Numbered from the stretch's first letter, positions 50,410-59,985 are shown. The stretch is 64,000 nt of DNA from Pseudooceanicola spongiae (GCF_014899185.1 NZ_CP045201.1:1410501-1474500); one strand, 5' to 3'. The notes: generated by a model not told the origin, from the letters alone. Numbers and translations are program-made.

Positions 50410-51594
50410 ATGAGCAGAATTTCCCAATCCCCCACCGATCCCGCCTTCGTCCAGAATCCCTACGACTTCTACGCCCGCCAGCGGGCCTCGGGGCCGATGC
50501 ATGACTGGGACGAATATCACATGCCCGCCGTCTTCGACTATGACACGGTGAACGCCCTGCTGCGTGACCGCCGGTTTGGCCGCGACTGCCCGGAGGAGCT
50601 GAAGACCCCCGTCGCCCCCCATATCGAGGATTTCCACCAGGTCGAGAAATACTCGATGCTGTCCCTCGATGGCGCGCCTCACATGCGGATGCGCGCGCTG
50701 ACCCTGCGTGCCTTCACCTCGCGTCGCATTGCGCGCCTTGAACCCGACATCATCGAAATCTCCAACGCGCTGATCGACGCCTTCCCGTCCGGCCCCTTCG
50801 ATCTGATCCCCGCCTATGCCACGCAGGTGCCGGTGATCATCATCTGCCGCCTGCTCGGCGTGCCCGAAGCCATGGCCCCCCAGCTGCTGGAGTGGTCCAA
50901 CACCATGGTCGCCATGTACCAGGCCCGCCGCGACCGCCAGATCGAGGATGCCGCCGCCCGCGCCGCGACCGAGTTTGCCGACTACATCCGCGCCTACGCC
51001 GAAGAGAAACGCAAACACCCCGCCGATGACCTGATCACCGAACTGCTCGCCGCCGAGGAAGCCGGTGAAAAGCTGACCATGGACGAACTCATCGGCACCT
51101 GCATCGTGCTGCTGAACGCGGGCCATGAGGCAACCGTGCACACCATCGGCAACGGCGTCGTCGGCCTGCTGAACCACGGCCATGCGGGCCAGTGGCTCAC
51201 CCCCGAGCGCGTCGATGCGACCGTCGAGGAAGTGCTGCGCCACGACCCGCCCCTGCACATCTTCACCCGCTACGCGTTTGAGGAGGCCGAGGTGCTGGGT
51301 CGGACCTTCAAACGCGGCGACCAGATCGCCCTGATGCTGGGGGCCGCCAACCGCGACCCCAAGGTCTGGGACAACCCTGAGGCCTTCGATCCCTCCCGTC
51401 CGATCAAGACCAACACCTCTTTCGGGGCCGGCGCGCACTTCTGCATCGGCGCGCCTCTGGCGCGGCTTGAGCTGCGCCATACCCTGCCGATCCTGTTCCA
51501 GCGCTGCCCGAACCTGAAGCTGGAAGGCACACCGGAGTATGCCGATCTCTACCACTTCCACGGCCTCGACCACCTGATGGTTTCCGCGCGCTGA
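50410..51594 (+). CDS. Cytochrome P450
   Basis: A 394-residue P450. Heme ligand region FGAGAHFCIGAPLARLE, I-helix LNAGHEATVHTIG, and K-helix EEVLRHD (ExxR). It belongs to the soluble bacterial type fed by ferredoxin/ferredoxin reductase. The substrate is not predictable. It is monocistronic, with no redox partner adjacent. Confidence 0.95.
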   Translation: MSRISQSPTDPAFVQNPYDFYARQRASGPMHDWDEYHMPAVFDYDTVNALLRDRRFGRDCPEELKTPVAPHIEDFHQVEKYSMLSLDGAPHMRMRALTLRAFTSRRIARLEPDIIEISNALIDAFPSGPFDLIPAYATQVPVIIICRLLGVPEAMAPQLLEWSNTMVAMYQARRDRQIEDAAARAATEFADYIRAYAEEKRKHPADDLITELLAAEEAGEKLTMDELIGTCIVLLNAGHEATVHTIGNGVVGLLNHGHAGQWLTPERVDATVEEVLRHDPPLHIFTRYAFEEAEVLGRTFKRGDQIALMLGAANRDPKVWDNPEAFDPSRPIKTNTSFGAGAHFCIGAPLARLELRHTLPILFQRCPNLKLEGTPEYADLYHFHGLDHLMVSAR

Positions 51595-51630
51595 TCAGCG
51601 CCCGTTAACCACCGCCTTAAAACGCAAATA

Positions 51631-51653
51631 CCCCGCCCTTTTCAGGGGCGGGG
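51631..51653. terminator. Bidirectional terminator between P450 and L,D-transpeptidase genes
   Basis: Inverted repeat CCCCGCCC / GGGCGGGG with a seven-base loop between convergent genes. On the minus strand it is followed by TATTTGCGTTTT; on the plus strand the T run is absent, so use is mainly leftward. Confidence 0.6.
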
Positions 51654-51678
51654 CATCTCAGCTCAGCAGCAAGATCGA

Positions 51679-52377
51679 TCAGTACAGCGCGTTGGTCTTC
51701 GGCCCCGTCAGGGACGGCAGCACCACCACGTCGCAGCCATGCACGGCGACCTTGTACAAATGGATCACATCCTGATCCAGCATCCGGATACACCCCGAGG
51801 ACACGGCCTTGCCAAGGTGCGGCGCATCCGCCCCCCCGTGAATACGGTAGAGCGTGTCGACGCCATTCTCGAACAGATACAGCGCGCGCGAGCCCATCGG
51901 GTTCTCCGGCCCCGGCGCCATGCCGCCATTGGCTACGGAATAACGCTCCAGCTCGGGCTTGCGCTTGATGGTTTCGGCCGGCACGTTCCAGCGCGGCCAT
52001 TCGCGGCGGAACTGCAACCGTGCGGTGCCGGTCCAGGAAAAGCCATCGGCCCCCACTGCCACGCCATAGCGCGTCGCACGGCCGTCCTTTTCGCTGAAAT
52101 ACAGCAGCGCCGCATCGGGATCGATGATGATCGTGCCATAGGACGAATTGGGCCAGGGGTTGTCGACCTCCTGACGCCACAGACGCGGGTCCAGCGTACC
52201 CGGCTCGATCGCGGGGATCGGAAAGGGCTCATCGGTCACGGCATCGTAGAAGGCTGGCAAGGGCGGCGGTGGCGGCGCAGGCATGGCCATGCTCGCCTCA
52301 GGTTCGGGATTGGGGCTGGCACAGGCGGCCAGCAGCCCCATACCACCAAGGGCGACAAAACTGCGTCGGTTCAACAT
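51679..52377 (-). CDS. L,D-transpeptidase (YkuD/ErfK family)
   Basis: A 232-residue exported enzyme. N-terminus NRRSFVALGGMGLLAAC combines a Tat-like twin Arg with a lipobox Cys. Catalytic region: YRIHGG, then AVSSGCIRMLDQDVIHLY (His, and Cys of SSGCIRM). It would form 3-3 cross-links in peptidoglycan or attach envelope proteins. The ATG at 52377 follows AAGGAAG. Confidence 0.92.
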   Translation of the reverse strand: MLNRRSFVALGGMGLLAACASPNPEPEASMAMPAPPPPPLPAFYDAVTDEPFPIPAIEPGTLDPRLWRQEVDNPWPNSSYGTIIIDPDAALLYFSEKDGRATRYGVAVGADGFSWTGTARLQFRREWPRWNVPAETIKRKPELERYSVANGGMAPGPENPMGSRALYLFENGVDTLYRIHGGADAPHLGKAVSSGCIRMLDQDVIHLYKVAVHGCDVVVLPSLTGPKTNALY

Positions 52378-52428
52378 TGTTAACTTCCTTTTTCGGTCTG
52401 AACGCATGGGCGACGTATCGCGGTCTGT

Positions 52429-52872
52429 TCAGACCAGACGCGGCGGAGACCTCGGGGGGGCCAGCGCCATTTGCACCACATTCAGCGTCGCGCATATGGC
52501 GACCGTGTCAAACCTGTTGCCCGGTTGCGGTATGTCAACCTCTCCAGGCAAGACCATATGCGGCCCGCAGACAGAGCCCGGCAGATGCACCTTGCGGCAT
52601 TTCAACCAGGAGACGACGATCCGGGGCGGTTGGGGGCTGAGGCGCGGCGCATCAAGACGCGACCTCGCCGTCACGAGGCTCTCCGCCTCGGCGGCAGCCA
52701 GCGGCGTCGCAAGGTCCAGAGGCCGCGCCTGCGCATTGCGCATGACTTCGGTCTCAACGGCCACGGTGCGTGCGCTTGCGGCATTCACATAGGCACCCCA
52801 CGGTAAAATGAGGGCCATCAGCAGCAGCGATAGGGTCATCCGGGCAAGCACCATGTCCAGCAGGTCCCACAA
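52429..52872 (-). CDS. Hypothetical exported protein
   Basis: A 147-residue protein with an N-terminal hydrophobic segment (LSLLLMALILPWGAYV) and probable cleavage after YVNA. Three Cys lie in the mature part. No family recognised. It is 51 bases upstream of the transpeptidase on the same strand and may be co-transcribed. A start at residue 8 is possible. Coding is supported by codon pattern and signal; moderate confidence. Confidence 0.5.
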   Translation of the reverse strand: MWDLLDMVLARMTLSLLLMALILPWGAYVNAASARTVAVETEVMRNAQARPLDLATPLAAAEAESLVTARSRLDAPRLSPQPPRIVVSWLKCRKVHLPGSVCGPHMVLPGEVDIPQPGNRFDTVAICATLNVVQMALAPPRSPPRLV

Positions 52873-52985
52873 GGCGCCGGAAAAGTCGAGCCATCCGGCC
52901 CGGGCGTCGCCTCACATCCCCGTGAAACCCGCGTCGAGGCGGCGATTTTTTGCTGACATATCAGGCGAAAACCGCACCGTTCAGT

Positions 52986-53018
52986 TACCGACGGGATACC
53001 GACGCAATACCGACATCG
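52986..53018. repeat. Three tandem 11-base TACCGAC repeats
   Basis: TACCGACGGGA, TACCGACGCAA and TACCGACATCG start at 52986, 52997 and 53008, exactly 11 bases apart, in a gene-free gap between 52873 and 53090. One helical turn spacing suggests a protein-binding array or a small slippage duplication. Confidence 0.6.
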
Positions 53019-53090
53019 CAATCTGGCGTTTTCAGCGGCCTGTGCCTGGGCACCTCGCCGCCGGTTCGCGGTGCCGCCAGCCCCCCGCCG

Positions 53091-53552
53091 TCACAGCGGC
53101 AGGGCGGTCGTTGACTTGATCTGTTCCATGCTCAGAAGCGCGGTGACATTATGCACCTTCACCTCGGAAATCAGCGCCTGATAGAAGGCGTCATAGGCCC
53201 GCGCGTTCTTCACCCGCACCTTCAGGATATAGTCGATATCGCCCGCCAGCCGGTGTGCTTCCTGCACCTCAGGGCGGTCATGCAGCGCCTTGAGAAACGC
53301 CCTCTGCCAGTCCGCCTCATGCTCGCTGGTGCGGATCAGAACAAAGAAACAGGCATCAAAACCAAGGCTTTCCGCGTCGAGCAGCGCCACCTGCGCGCCA
53401 ATGATCCCGGCCTCCTTCATCTTGCGGATGCGGTTCCAAACGGGGGTCTTGGAGGACCCCACCTTGCGGGCAATATCATCCAGCGATTGGGCTGCGTCCT
53501 CCTGCAATTGCAAAAGAATTTTCCGGTCAGTCTCGTCAAGGCGGACACTCAT
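53091..53552 (-). CDS. Lrp/AsnC family transcriptional regulator
   Basis: A 153-residue AsnC-type protein. N-terminal helix-turn-helix DRKILLQLQEDAAQSLDDIARKVGSSKTPVWNRIRKM, then a RAM ligand-binding domain with HRLAGDIDYILKV. It is divergent from cysG with a 126-base gap and probably controls the sulfur cluster and itself; a palindromic GGAATATTTCC (about 53648) in the gap is a possible site. The start at 53552 is the family start. Confidence 0.93.
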   Translation of the reverse strand: MSVRLDETDRKILLQLQEDAAQSLDDIARKVGSSKTPVWNRIRKMKEAGIIGAQVALLDAESLGFDACFFVLIRTSEHEADWQRAFLKALHDRPEVQEAHRLAGDIDYILKVRVKNARAYDAFYQALISEVKVHNVTALLSMEQIKSTTALPL

Positions 53553-53678
53553 TCGCGCTTTCCCCTTTGTCGTGGAACGGATATCGGCAAGGCCGCGTTG
53601 GCCGAAACAGAATTCCTTATTTCCCCGCCCCCATGGCATTGGAACAGGAATATTTCCTATCTTGGGGGTAAGTCAACG

Positions 53679-54695
53679 ATGCGGAAGAATCCTTTTCAGA
53701 TGCGACATTTTCCAATCTTCCTCGACATGGATCGCGCGCTTGTCGTGATGTCCGGCGGCGGTGATGCGGCGCTCGCAAAACTGCGCCTGCTGCTCAAGAC
53801 CCGCGCCCGCATTGTCGTGCACACGGTTGATCCCCTGCCCGAGCTGGTGGCCTTCGCCCGCGACGGTCTGCTGCGCCTTGTCGCGCACCCCCTGACTGCT
53901 GCAGATGTCGCGCCCGCCACGCTGGTCTATGCCGCCGACGAAGACGCTGAAATCGATGCACAAACCGCCGCACTGGCTGAGGCCGCTGGCGTGTTGTTCA
54001 ACATCGTCGACAACCTCGCGGGCTCGGCCTTCATCACCCCTGCCATGGTCGACCGCGCCCCCCTGACCATCGCCATCGGGACCGAGGGCGCCGCCCCCAT
54101 GCTCGCCCGTTCCCTCAAGCGCGACCTTGAAGAACGCCTGCCCGCCGCCACTGCCGATCTGGTCCGCGCCGCCCAGTCCTTCCGCCCCGAGGCCGAGGCC
54201 CTGCCATGGGGTCGCGCCCGTCGCGCGTTCTGGGACGAATGGTTCGCCACCGCCGGCCCTGCCGCAAGCGACGCTGGGCAAGACTATGAAACCGCTCTGA
54301 AATCCCTGCTCACACGGCACCTCTCAGCCGAGGCCAGCCCGGGCCGGATCACCCTGACCTTCACCGGCAGCGACGATCCCGACCTGCTGACGCTCAAGGC
54401 CCGCAAGGCTCTGCACAACGCCGATGTCGTCGTCCACGACGCTGCGATTTCGCCTCAGGTTCTGGAACTCGCTCGCCGCGAAGCCAAGCTGATCGCCCTC
54501 GCCCGTCCCACAGACGTGCCGCCGCTTCACCAATTGCTCGCTCTTGAGGCAGACAACGGCGCGCATGTCGTTTATGTCGCCGCAAGCCCGCTTCCCCGGC
54601 ATCTCGTGACGGCCTGTCGCCGCACCGGATTGCAGCTCGACCTCATTCCCGGCATAGCCACGCCGCAAGTGGCTCAATGGAAGGAAACAGCCTGA
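53679..54695 (+). CDS. cysG: CysG-like siroheme synthase with shortened methyltransferase domain
   Basis: A 338-residue protein, short against about 460 for CysG. Residues 8-150 are the dehydrogenase/ferrochelatase part (VVMSGGGDAALAKLRLLLK nucleotide site, VLFNIVDNLAGSAFITPAMVDRAPLTIAIGTEG). Residues about 220-338 match only the start of a uroporphyrinogen-III methyltransferase (FTGSDDPDLLTLKARKALHNADVVVHD) and lack the following GGDPFVFGRG-type core. It would oxidise precorrin-2 and insert iron for sulfite reductase siroheme, but the methylation must come from elsewhere. The first of a tightly packed rightward sulfur operon. Confidence 0.85.
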   Translation: MRKNPFQMRHFPIFLDMDRALVVMSGGGDAALAKLRLLLKTRARIVVHTVDPLPELVAFARDGLLRLVAHPLTAADVAPATLVYAADEDAEIDAQTAALAEAAGVLFNIVDNLAGSAFITPAMVDRAPLTIAIGTEGAAPMLARSLKRDLEERLPAATADLVRAAQSFRPEAEALPWGRARRAFWDEWFATAGPAASDAGQDYETALKSLLTRHLSAEASPGRITLTFTGSDDPDLLTLKARKALHNADVVVHDAAISPQVLELARREAKLIALARPTDVPPLHQLLALEADNGAHVVYVAASPLPRHLVTACRRTGLQLDLIPGIATPQVAQWKETA

Positions 54696-54995
54696 ATGCC
54701 CCGCCCTTTCACACCCAAAGTCGTGACAGCCAACGCCCTGCTGGAAGGCGACGTGGTCTACTTCACCGCCGCCGACACCTGGACGCGCCACCTCTCGGAA
54801 GCCGAAGTGCTGACGGATGAGGCCGACGCCGACCTGCGCCTGATCGATGCCTCGCGCCAGCAAAACCAGATCGTCGGCGCCTACCTGGCGGACGTTGAAG
54901 CCACCCCCGAAGGCCCCAAGCCCACCCACTTCCGCGAAGAGTTCCGCCGCACCGGCCCCTCGAACTACTTCCACGGCAAACAGGCAGAGCTCTGA
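54696..54995 (+). CDS. DUF2849 protein
   Basis: A 99-residue protein (FTPKVVTANALLEGDVVYFTAADTWTRHLSEAEVLTD) of the DUF2849 family, always seen between cysG and sulfite reductase genes in Rhodobacterales and Rhizobiales. It begins on the base after the cysG stop. Exact function unknown, with a likely part in sulfite reductase maturation or activity inferred only from conserved context. Confidence 0.85.
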   Translation: MPRPFTPKVVTANALLEGDVVYFTAADTWTRHLSEAEVLTDEADADLRLIDASRQQNQIVGAYLADVEATPEGPKPTHFREEFRRTGPSNYFHGKQAEL

Positions 54996-54996
54996 A

Positions 54997-56670
54997 ATGT
55001 ATACCTATTCCGAATTCGACAAAGCCTTCCTGGCCGAGCGTAACGCCCAGTTCCGCGCGCAGGTCGAGCGCCGCATCGATGGCTCGCTGACCGAGGAGGA
55101 ATTCAAGCCGCTGCGCCTGATGAACGGTCTCTATCTGCAGCTGCACGCCTATATGCTGCGCGTCGCAATCCCCTATGGCACGCTGCGCAGCGCCCAGATG
55201 CGCCAGCTCGCCCTGATTGCCGAGAAGTGGGACAAGGGCTATGGCCACTTCACCACCCGCCAGAACATCCAATACAACTGGCCGACCCTGCGCGACGTGC
55301 CCGATATGCTCGACGCGCTGAGCGAGGTCGAGATGCACGCCATTCAGACCAGCGGCAACACCATCCGCAACGTGACCGCCGACCACTTCGCAGGCGCCGC
55401 CGCGGATGAGGTGGGCGATCCCCGCCCCGTGGCCGAGCTGCTGCGCCAGTGGTCCACCGACCACCCCGAATTCCAGTTCCTGCCGCGCAAGTTCAAGTTC
55501 GCCGTGATTGGTGCCGAGGCCGATCGTGCCGTGATCCGCGCCCATGACATCGGCATCCAGCTGGTCGAGAAGAACGGCAAGCGCGGCTACCGCGTCCTCG
55601 TCGGCGGTGGCCTTGGCCGCACGCCGATGATCGGCAAGGTGATCCGCGACTTCCTGCCCGAGGAAGACCTTCTGCCATTTTCCGAAGCGATTGTCAGCAC
55701 TTACAACATCCTTGGCCGCCGCGACAACAAATACAAGGCACGCATCAAGATCACCGTCCACGAGAACGGGATCGAGACCTACAAGGAGCTGACCGAGGCC
55801 CGCTTTGCCGAGCTGCGCCCCGAATTTGAGGGCGTCGATCAGCAGATCCTGGCGAATATCAAATCCCAGTTCGCCGCCCCCGCCTTCCGCAATGCCACGA
55901 CCGAGGCCTATGACGCCGCCTACTACAGCGACCCGGTGTTCCGCGCCTGGGCCGATACCAACCTCAGCGCCCACAAGGCCGAGGGCTACGCCATCGTCAC
56001 CATCTCGTTGAAAAAGCACGGCGAAACACCGGGCGACGCGACGGCTGATCAGATGCGTCTGATGGCCGATCTGGGCGAGAAGTACAGCCACGACGACATC
56101 CGCATCAGCCATGAGCAGAACGTCATCCTGCCGCATGTCCATAAATCCGACCTGCCCGCCCTACATGCCGCGCTGAAGACCCAAGGCCTCGCCACCGCCA
56201 ACATCGGCCTGATCTCGGATATCATCGCCTGCCCCGGCATGGATTACTGCGCTCTGGCCACCGCCCGCTCGATCCCTGTCGCCCAGGAAATCGCGCAGCG
56301 CTTCGACGCCCTGAAGATGGAGCATGAGATCGGCCCGCTGAAGATCAAGATCTCGGGCTGCATCAACGCCTGTGGGCACCACCACGTCGGCCATATCGGC
56401 ATCCTTGGCCTCGATCGTGCGGGGGTCGAGAACTACCAGATCACCCTTGGCGGCGACGGCACAGAAGAGGCGACCATCGGCCAACGCACCGGCCCCGGTT
56501 TCTCCTACGAAGAAATCACCAACGCCATCGAGCGCATCATCAAGGCCTACCTTGCGCACCGCGACAGCGCCGATGAGACCTTCCTTGAAACCTACCGCCG
56601 CCTCGGCGCGGACCCGTTCAAGGCGGCGCTTTATCCCGACAAGGCCGAAGGTAAATCCAATGCCGCCTGA
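54997..56670 (+). CDS. Ferredoxin-type sulfite reductase (nitrite/sulfite reductase family)
   Basis: A 557-residue siroheme/[4Fe-4S] enzyme that reduces sulfite to sulfide. Two-fold repeated architecture with the Cys sets CPGMDYC and SGCINACGHHHVGH in the C-terminal half binding the cluster and siroheme, and GHFTTRQNIQYNWP in the first half. Neighbouring cysG, cysH and fpr decide sulfite over nitrite. One base after the DUF2849 stop. Overlaps cysH by 11 bases. Confidence 0.93.
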   Translation: MYTYSEFDKAFLAERNAQFRAQVERRIDGSLTEEEFKPLRLMNGLYLQLHAYMLRVAIPYGTLRSAQMRQLALIAEKWDKGYGHFTTRQNIQYNWPTLRDVPDMLDALSEVEMHAIQTSGNTIRNVTADHFAGAAADEVGDPRPVAELLRQWSTDHPEFQFLPRKFKFAVIGAEADRAVIRAHDIGIQLVEKNGKRGYRVLVGGGLGRTPMIGKVIRDFLPEEDLLPFSEAIVSTYNILGRRDNKYKARIKITVHENGIETYKELTEARFAELRPEFEGVDQQILANIKSQFAAPAFRNATTEAYDAAYYSDPVFRAWADTNLSAHKAEGYAIVTISLKKHGETPGDATADQMRLMADLGEKYSHDDIRISHEQNVILPHVHKSDLPALHAALKTQGLATANIGLISDIIACPGMDYCALATARSIPVAQEIAQRFDALKMEHEIGPLKIKISGCINACGHHHVGHIGILGLDRAGVENYQITLGGDGTEEATIGQRTGPGFSYEEITNAIERIIKAYLAHRDSADETFLETYRRLGADPFKAALYPDKAEGKSNAA

Positions 56671-57424
56671 AGCCGCGATGGATTTCAGCGCGGCCCCCGC
56701 CCCCGAACTGGCGGCAAAGGTGCAACTGCTGAATGACAGATACCGCCATCACGGCGCCACATCGGTGCTGGAGGCCGCGCTGAAAGATCCTGACGCGGGC
56801 GACCTTGCCCTCGTCAGCTCTTTCGGGGCGGAATCCGTGGCGCTGCTGCACCTCGTGTCGATGGTCGACCGCTCGGTTCCCGTGCTCTTCATCGACACGC
56901 AGATGCTGTTTCCCGAAACGCTGGTCTATCAGCAGGAGCTGTCCGAGCGGCTTGGCCTGAAGGATCTGCGGATCATCAAGGCGTCTGACGCCGACCTGTC
57001 GCGCGAAGACCCTGACGACACGCTGCACCAGTTCGACACCGACTCCTGCTGCGACCTGCGCAAGACCCGGCCCCTGCAAAAGGCGCTGAGCCAGTTCGAC
57101 GGCTGGATAACCGGGCGCAAGCGCTTCCAAAGCTCGACCCGCGCCGCGCTGCAGTTCTTTGAGGCCGACGGGGTAGATCGCATCAAGGTCAACCCGCTGG
57201 CCCATTGGCATCCCGAGGACGTGCGCGCCTATATGGAGGAAAACCGCCTGCCCAAGCATCCGCTGGTGTCGCGCGGCTATCCCTCCATCGGCTGTGCGCC
57301 CTGCACCTCGCCCGTGGCGCCGGGCGAAGACCCGCGCGCCGGACGCTGGCGCGGACAGAACAAGACCGAATGCGGCATCCATGTCGTCGACGGCAAGATC
57401 GTTAAAACTGGAGGAAACGCATGA
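56660..57424 (+). CDS. cysH: Assimilatory adenylyl-sulfate reductase (CysH family)
   Basis: A 254-residue protein. PP-loop-like SSFGAESVALLHL (53-65), the paired cysteines C130/C131 (CCDLRK) and C212/C215 (GCAPC) that bind a [4Fe-4S] cluster, and the catalytic Cys238 in KTECGIH. The four cluster cysteines indicate use of APS rather than PAPS. It makes sulfite for the next gene. The ATG at 56660 has GAAGG upstream; the Met six residues on is an alternative. Confidence 0.93.
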   Translation: MPPEAAMDFSAAPAPELAAKVQLLNDRYRHHGATSVLEAALKDPDAGDLALVSSFGAESVALLHLVSMVDRSVPVLFIDTQMLFPETLVYQQELSERLGLKDLRIIKASDADLSREDPDDTLHQFDTDSCCDLRKTRPLQKALSQFDGWITGRKRFQSSTRAALQFFEADGVDRIKVNPLAHWHPEDVRAYMEENRLPKHPLVSRGYPSIGCAPCTSPVAPGEDPRAGRWRGQNKTECGIHVVDGKIVKTGGNA

Positions 57425-57807
57425 GCGTTATCGTCACCGATGCAGGCTTTGCGGCCACCGACTGGGCCGCCGACCTTGATGCAGCCGAAATCCTGACGCT
57501 GCCGTCAGACACGAAGCCGCAGGATGTCGACCTGTCGGGCGCACCGAAGCTGGTACGGGTGGAATTCCCCAGCTCGGCCGACGGGCGCGGCTTCACCATC
57601 GCGCGGGTGCTGCGTGACCACGGCTATACCGGCAAGCTGCGCGCCACCGGCCATGTGATCGCCGATCAATACGCCATGGCCCGCCGCTGTGGCTTTGACG
57701 ATGTCGAGATCAGCGATGACCTCGCGGCCCGTCAACCCGAGGATCAGTGGAAATTCCGCGCAAATTGGCAGCAGAACGACTATCAGTCGCGCCTGCGCGG
57801 GGCCTGA
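57421..57807 (+). CDS. DUF934 protein
   Basis: A 128-residue protein of the DUF934 family (SSADGRGFTIARVLRDHGYTGKLRATGHVIADQYAMARRCGFDDVEI). This family travels with cysH/sulfite reductase in alphaproteobacteria and is often called an oxidoreductase accessory. It overlaps cysH by ATGA. Function is not established. Confidence 0.87.
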   Translation: MSVIVTDAGFAATDWAADLDAAEILTLPSDTKPQDVDLSGAPKLVRVEFPSSADGRGFTIARVLRDHGYTGKLRATGHVIADQYAMARRCGFDDVEISDDLAARQPEDQWKFRANWQQNDYQSRLRGA

Positions 57808-57877
57808 AACCGACCGGTCACTCTTCCCAAGACTGGATCAAAAAGATAGAGGTGGGGTGAAAACCCTTTGTACACAA

Positions 57878-58723
57878 ATGACCGAGACCGCCGTGACCGA
57901 TAAAGCCGCTCCCAAGACGCCGACCCTGCCGGACACCCAGAAAGTGACCTTCGTCAAACACTGGACGGACCGGCTGTTCTCGTTCCGGGTGACCCGCCCG
58001 GCCAGCCTGCGCTTTCGCTCTGGTGAGTTTGTCATGATCGGCCTGATGGGCCCGGTGGACGAAAAGACCGGCCGTCAGAAGCCGATCCTGCGCGCCTATT
58101 CCATCGCCTCCCCCTCCTGGGACGAGGAACTGGAGTTCTATTCGATCAAGGTCCCCGATGGCCCGCTGACCTCGCGTCTGCAGAACATCGAAGTCGGCGA
58201 CGAAATCATCCTGCGCCCCAAGCCCGTCGGCACGCTGGTGCATGACGCGCTGCTGCCCGGCAAGCGGCTGTGGTTCTTCTCGACCGGCACCGGCTTTGCG
58301 CCCTTTGCGTCGCTTCTGCGCGACCCGCAAACCTACGAAGATTATGAAGAAGTCATCATCACCCATACCTGCCGCGAGGTTGGCGAGCTGACCTATGGCG
58401 CGGAGCTGATCAAGTCGATCAAGGAAGACGAGCTGCTGATCGAGCTGATCGGCGCCGAAAACCTGGCCAAGCTGCGCTACTACCCCACCACGACCCGCGA
58501 AGAGAGCCCCAAGATGGGCCGCATCACCGACCTGATGCGCTCGGGCGAAGTGTTTGCCGATCTCGGCATCGAACCGATGCAGCCTGAGACCGACCGTGCC
58601 ATGGTCTGCGGCAACCTTGCCTTCAACATCGAGATCAAGGACCTGATGGAGGGCTACGGCCTGAAAGAGGGCGCAAATTCCGATCCTCAGCAGTATGTCG
58701 TCGAAAAAGCCTTCGTCGACTGA
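57878..58723 (+). CDS. fpr: Ferredoxin-NADP+ reductase
   Basis: A 281-residue FAD enzyme. FAD-binding RAYSIASP with upstream EFVMIGLMG, NADP site FFSTGTGFAPFASLLRDP, and C-terminal MVCGNLAFNIEIKDLMEGYGL ending AFVD. It would supply reduced ferredoxin to the sulfite reductase, closing the pathway. The start MTETAVTDKA at 57878 has no strong ribosome site; the upstream frame is open but non-conserved. Confidence 0.93.
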   Translation: MTETAVTDKAAPKTPTLPDTQKVTFVKHWTDRLFSFRVTRPASLRFRSGEFVMIGLMGPVDEKTGRQKPILRAYSIASPSWDEELEFYSIKVPDGPLTSRLQNIEVGDEIILRPKPVGTLVHDALLPGKRLWFFSTGTGFAPFASLLRDPQTYEDYEEVIITHTCREVGELTYGAELIKSIKEDELLIELIGAENLAKLRYYPTTTREESPKMGRITDLMRSGEVFADLGIEPMQPETDRAMVCGNLAFNIEIKDLMEGYGLKEGANSDPQQYVVEKAFVD

Positions 58724-58747
58724 CCCCAGAAACAGACCCTTGCGAAG

Positions 58748-58780
58748 GGGCGGCGGGGAACCAGCGCCGCCCTTTTGTTG
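58748..58780 (+). terminator. Terminator of the sulfur cluster
   Basis: Inverted repeat GGGCGGCG / CGCCGCCC with an eight to nine-base loop, then TTTTGTTGTT, 25 bases after the fpr stop. Confidence 0.88.
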
Positions 58781-58876
58781 TTAACCAAGGGAAGATGGCG
58801 ATTTCCCGCTTGAAAATGCGGGTTTCCGTAGCTACTTTCCCGGCTCAAATTCGATAACGATCAAAGGAAGAAAACC

Positions 58877-59422
58877 ATAGCCCGCAGACCCCACAATGCG
58901 CCGCCGACTCGTGAAACTGGCCCGCGCGTAAATGACCGTATTCGCGGCCCTGAAATCCGTCTTATCGGGGCGGAAGGTGAAAACGTTGGTGTTGTGACCC
59001 CTGCCCGCGCAATGGCGCTCGCAGAAGAGGCCGGCCTCGACCTCGTTGAGATTTCGCCGAACGCGACCCCCCCCGTCTGCAAGATCATGGATTTCGGCAA
59101 GTTCAAGTACGAGCAGCAGAAACGCGAATCCGAAGCGCGCAAGAAGCAGAAGATCATCGAGGTGAAGGAGGTCAAGTTCCGCCCCAACACCGATGTGCAC
59201 GACTACGAAGTCAAGATGCGCAACGTGGTCAAGTTTCTTGAAGGCGGCGACAAGGTGAAGGTCACCCTGCGTTTCCGTGGTCGTGAAATGGCACACCAGA
59301 ACCTTGGCCGTGAACTGCTGGAACGCGTCGCGGAAGACACCAAGGAAATCGGCAAGGTCGAGAACATGCCGAAAATGGAAGGCCGTCAGATGGTCATGAT
59401 GATCGGCCCCATGTCGCGCTGA
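58877..59422 (+). CDS. infC: Translation initiation factor IF-3, AUA start
   Basis: A 181-residue IF-3, close to the 180 of E. coli. It binds the 30S subunit and checks initiator codon pairing. N-domain ([42 protein letters not shown]) and C-domain ([41 protein letters not shown]) are both complete. No ATG, GTG or TTG precedes the conserved N-terminus until a GTG at 58994, which would delete 39 conserved residues. The ATA at 58877 has GGAAG six bases upstream and starts the expected ARRPHN sequence. Rare start codons on infC allow self-repression, as known for E. coli AUU. Confidence 0.93.
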   Translation: MARRPHNAPPTRETGPRVNDRIRGPEIRLIGAEGENVGVVTPARAMALAEEAGLDLVEISPNATPPVCKIMDFGKFKYEQQKRESEARKKQKIIEVKEVKFRPNTDVHDYEVKMRNVVKFLEGGDKVKVTLRFRGREMAHQNLGRELLERVAEDTKEIGKVENMPKMEGRQMVMMIGPMSR

Positions 59423-59448
59423 TCTCTGCCACTATCGGTAAAAAATTA

Positions 59449-59479
59449 ACGCCCTCCAGCCGGAGGGCGTTTTGTTTTG
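59449..59479 (+). terminator. Terminator of infC
   Basis: Inverted repeat AACGCCCTCC / GGAGGGCGTT with a four-base loop and TTTTGTTTTG tail, 27 bases past the stop. Confidence 0.92.
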
Positions 59480-59520
59480 TACGGGGTATGCTGTCGCGCG
59501 GTTGAGCGAGACGGTTCGTC

Positions 59521-59985
<465 letters not shown>

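Noticed and set aside
58994..59422. infC starting at GTG 58994
   Set aside because: It would remove 39 residues conserved in IF-3; the upstream frame is open and gives the expected N-terminus.
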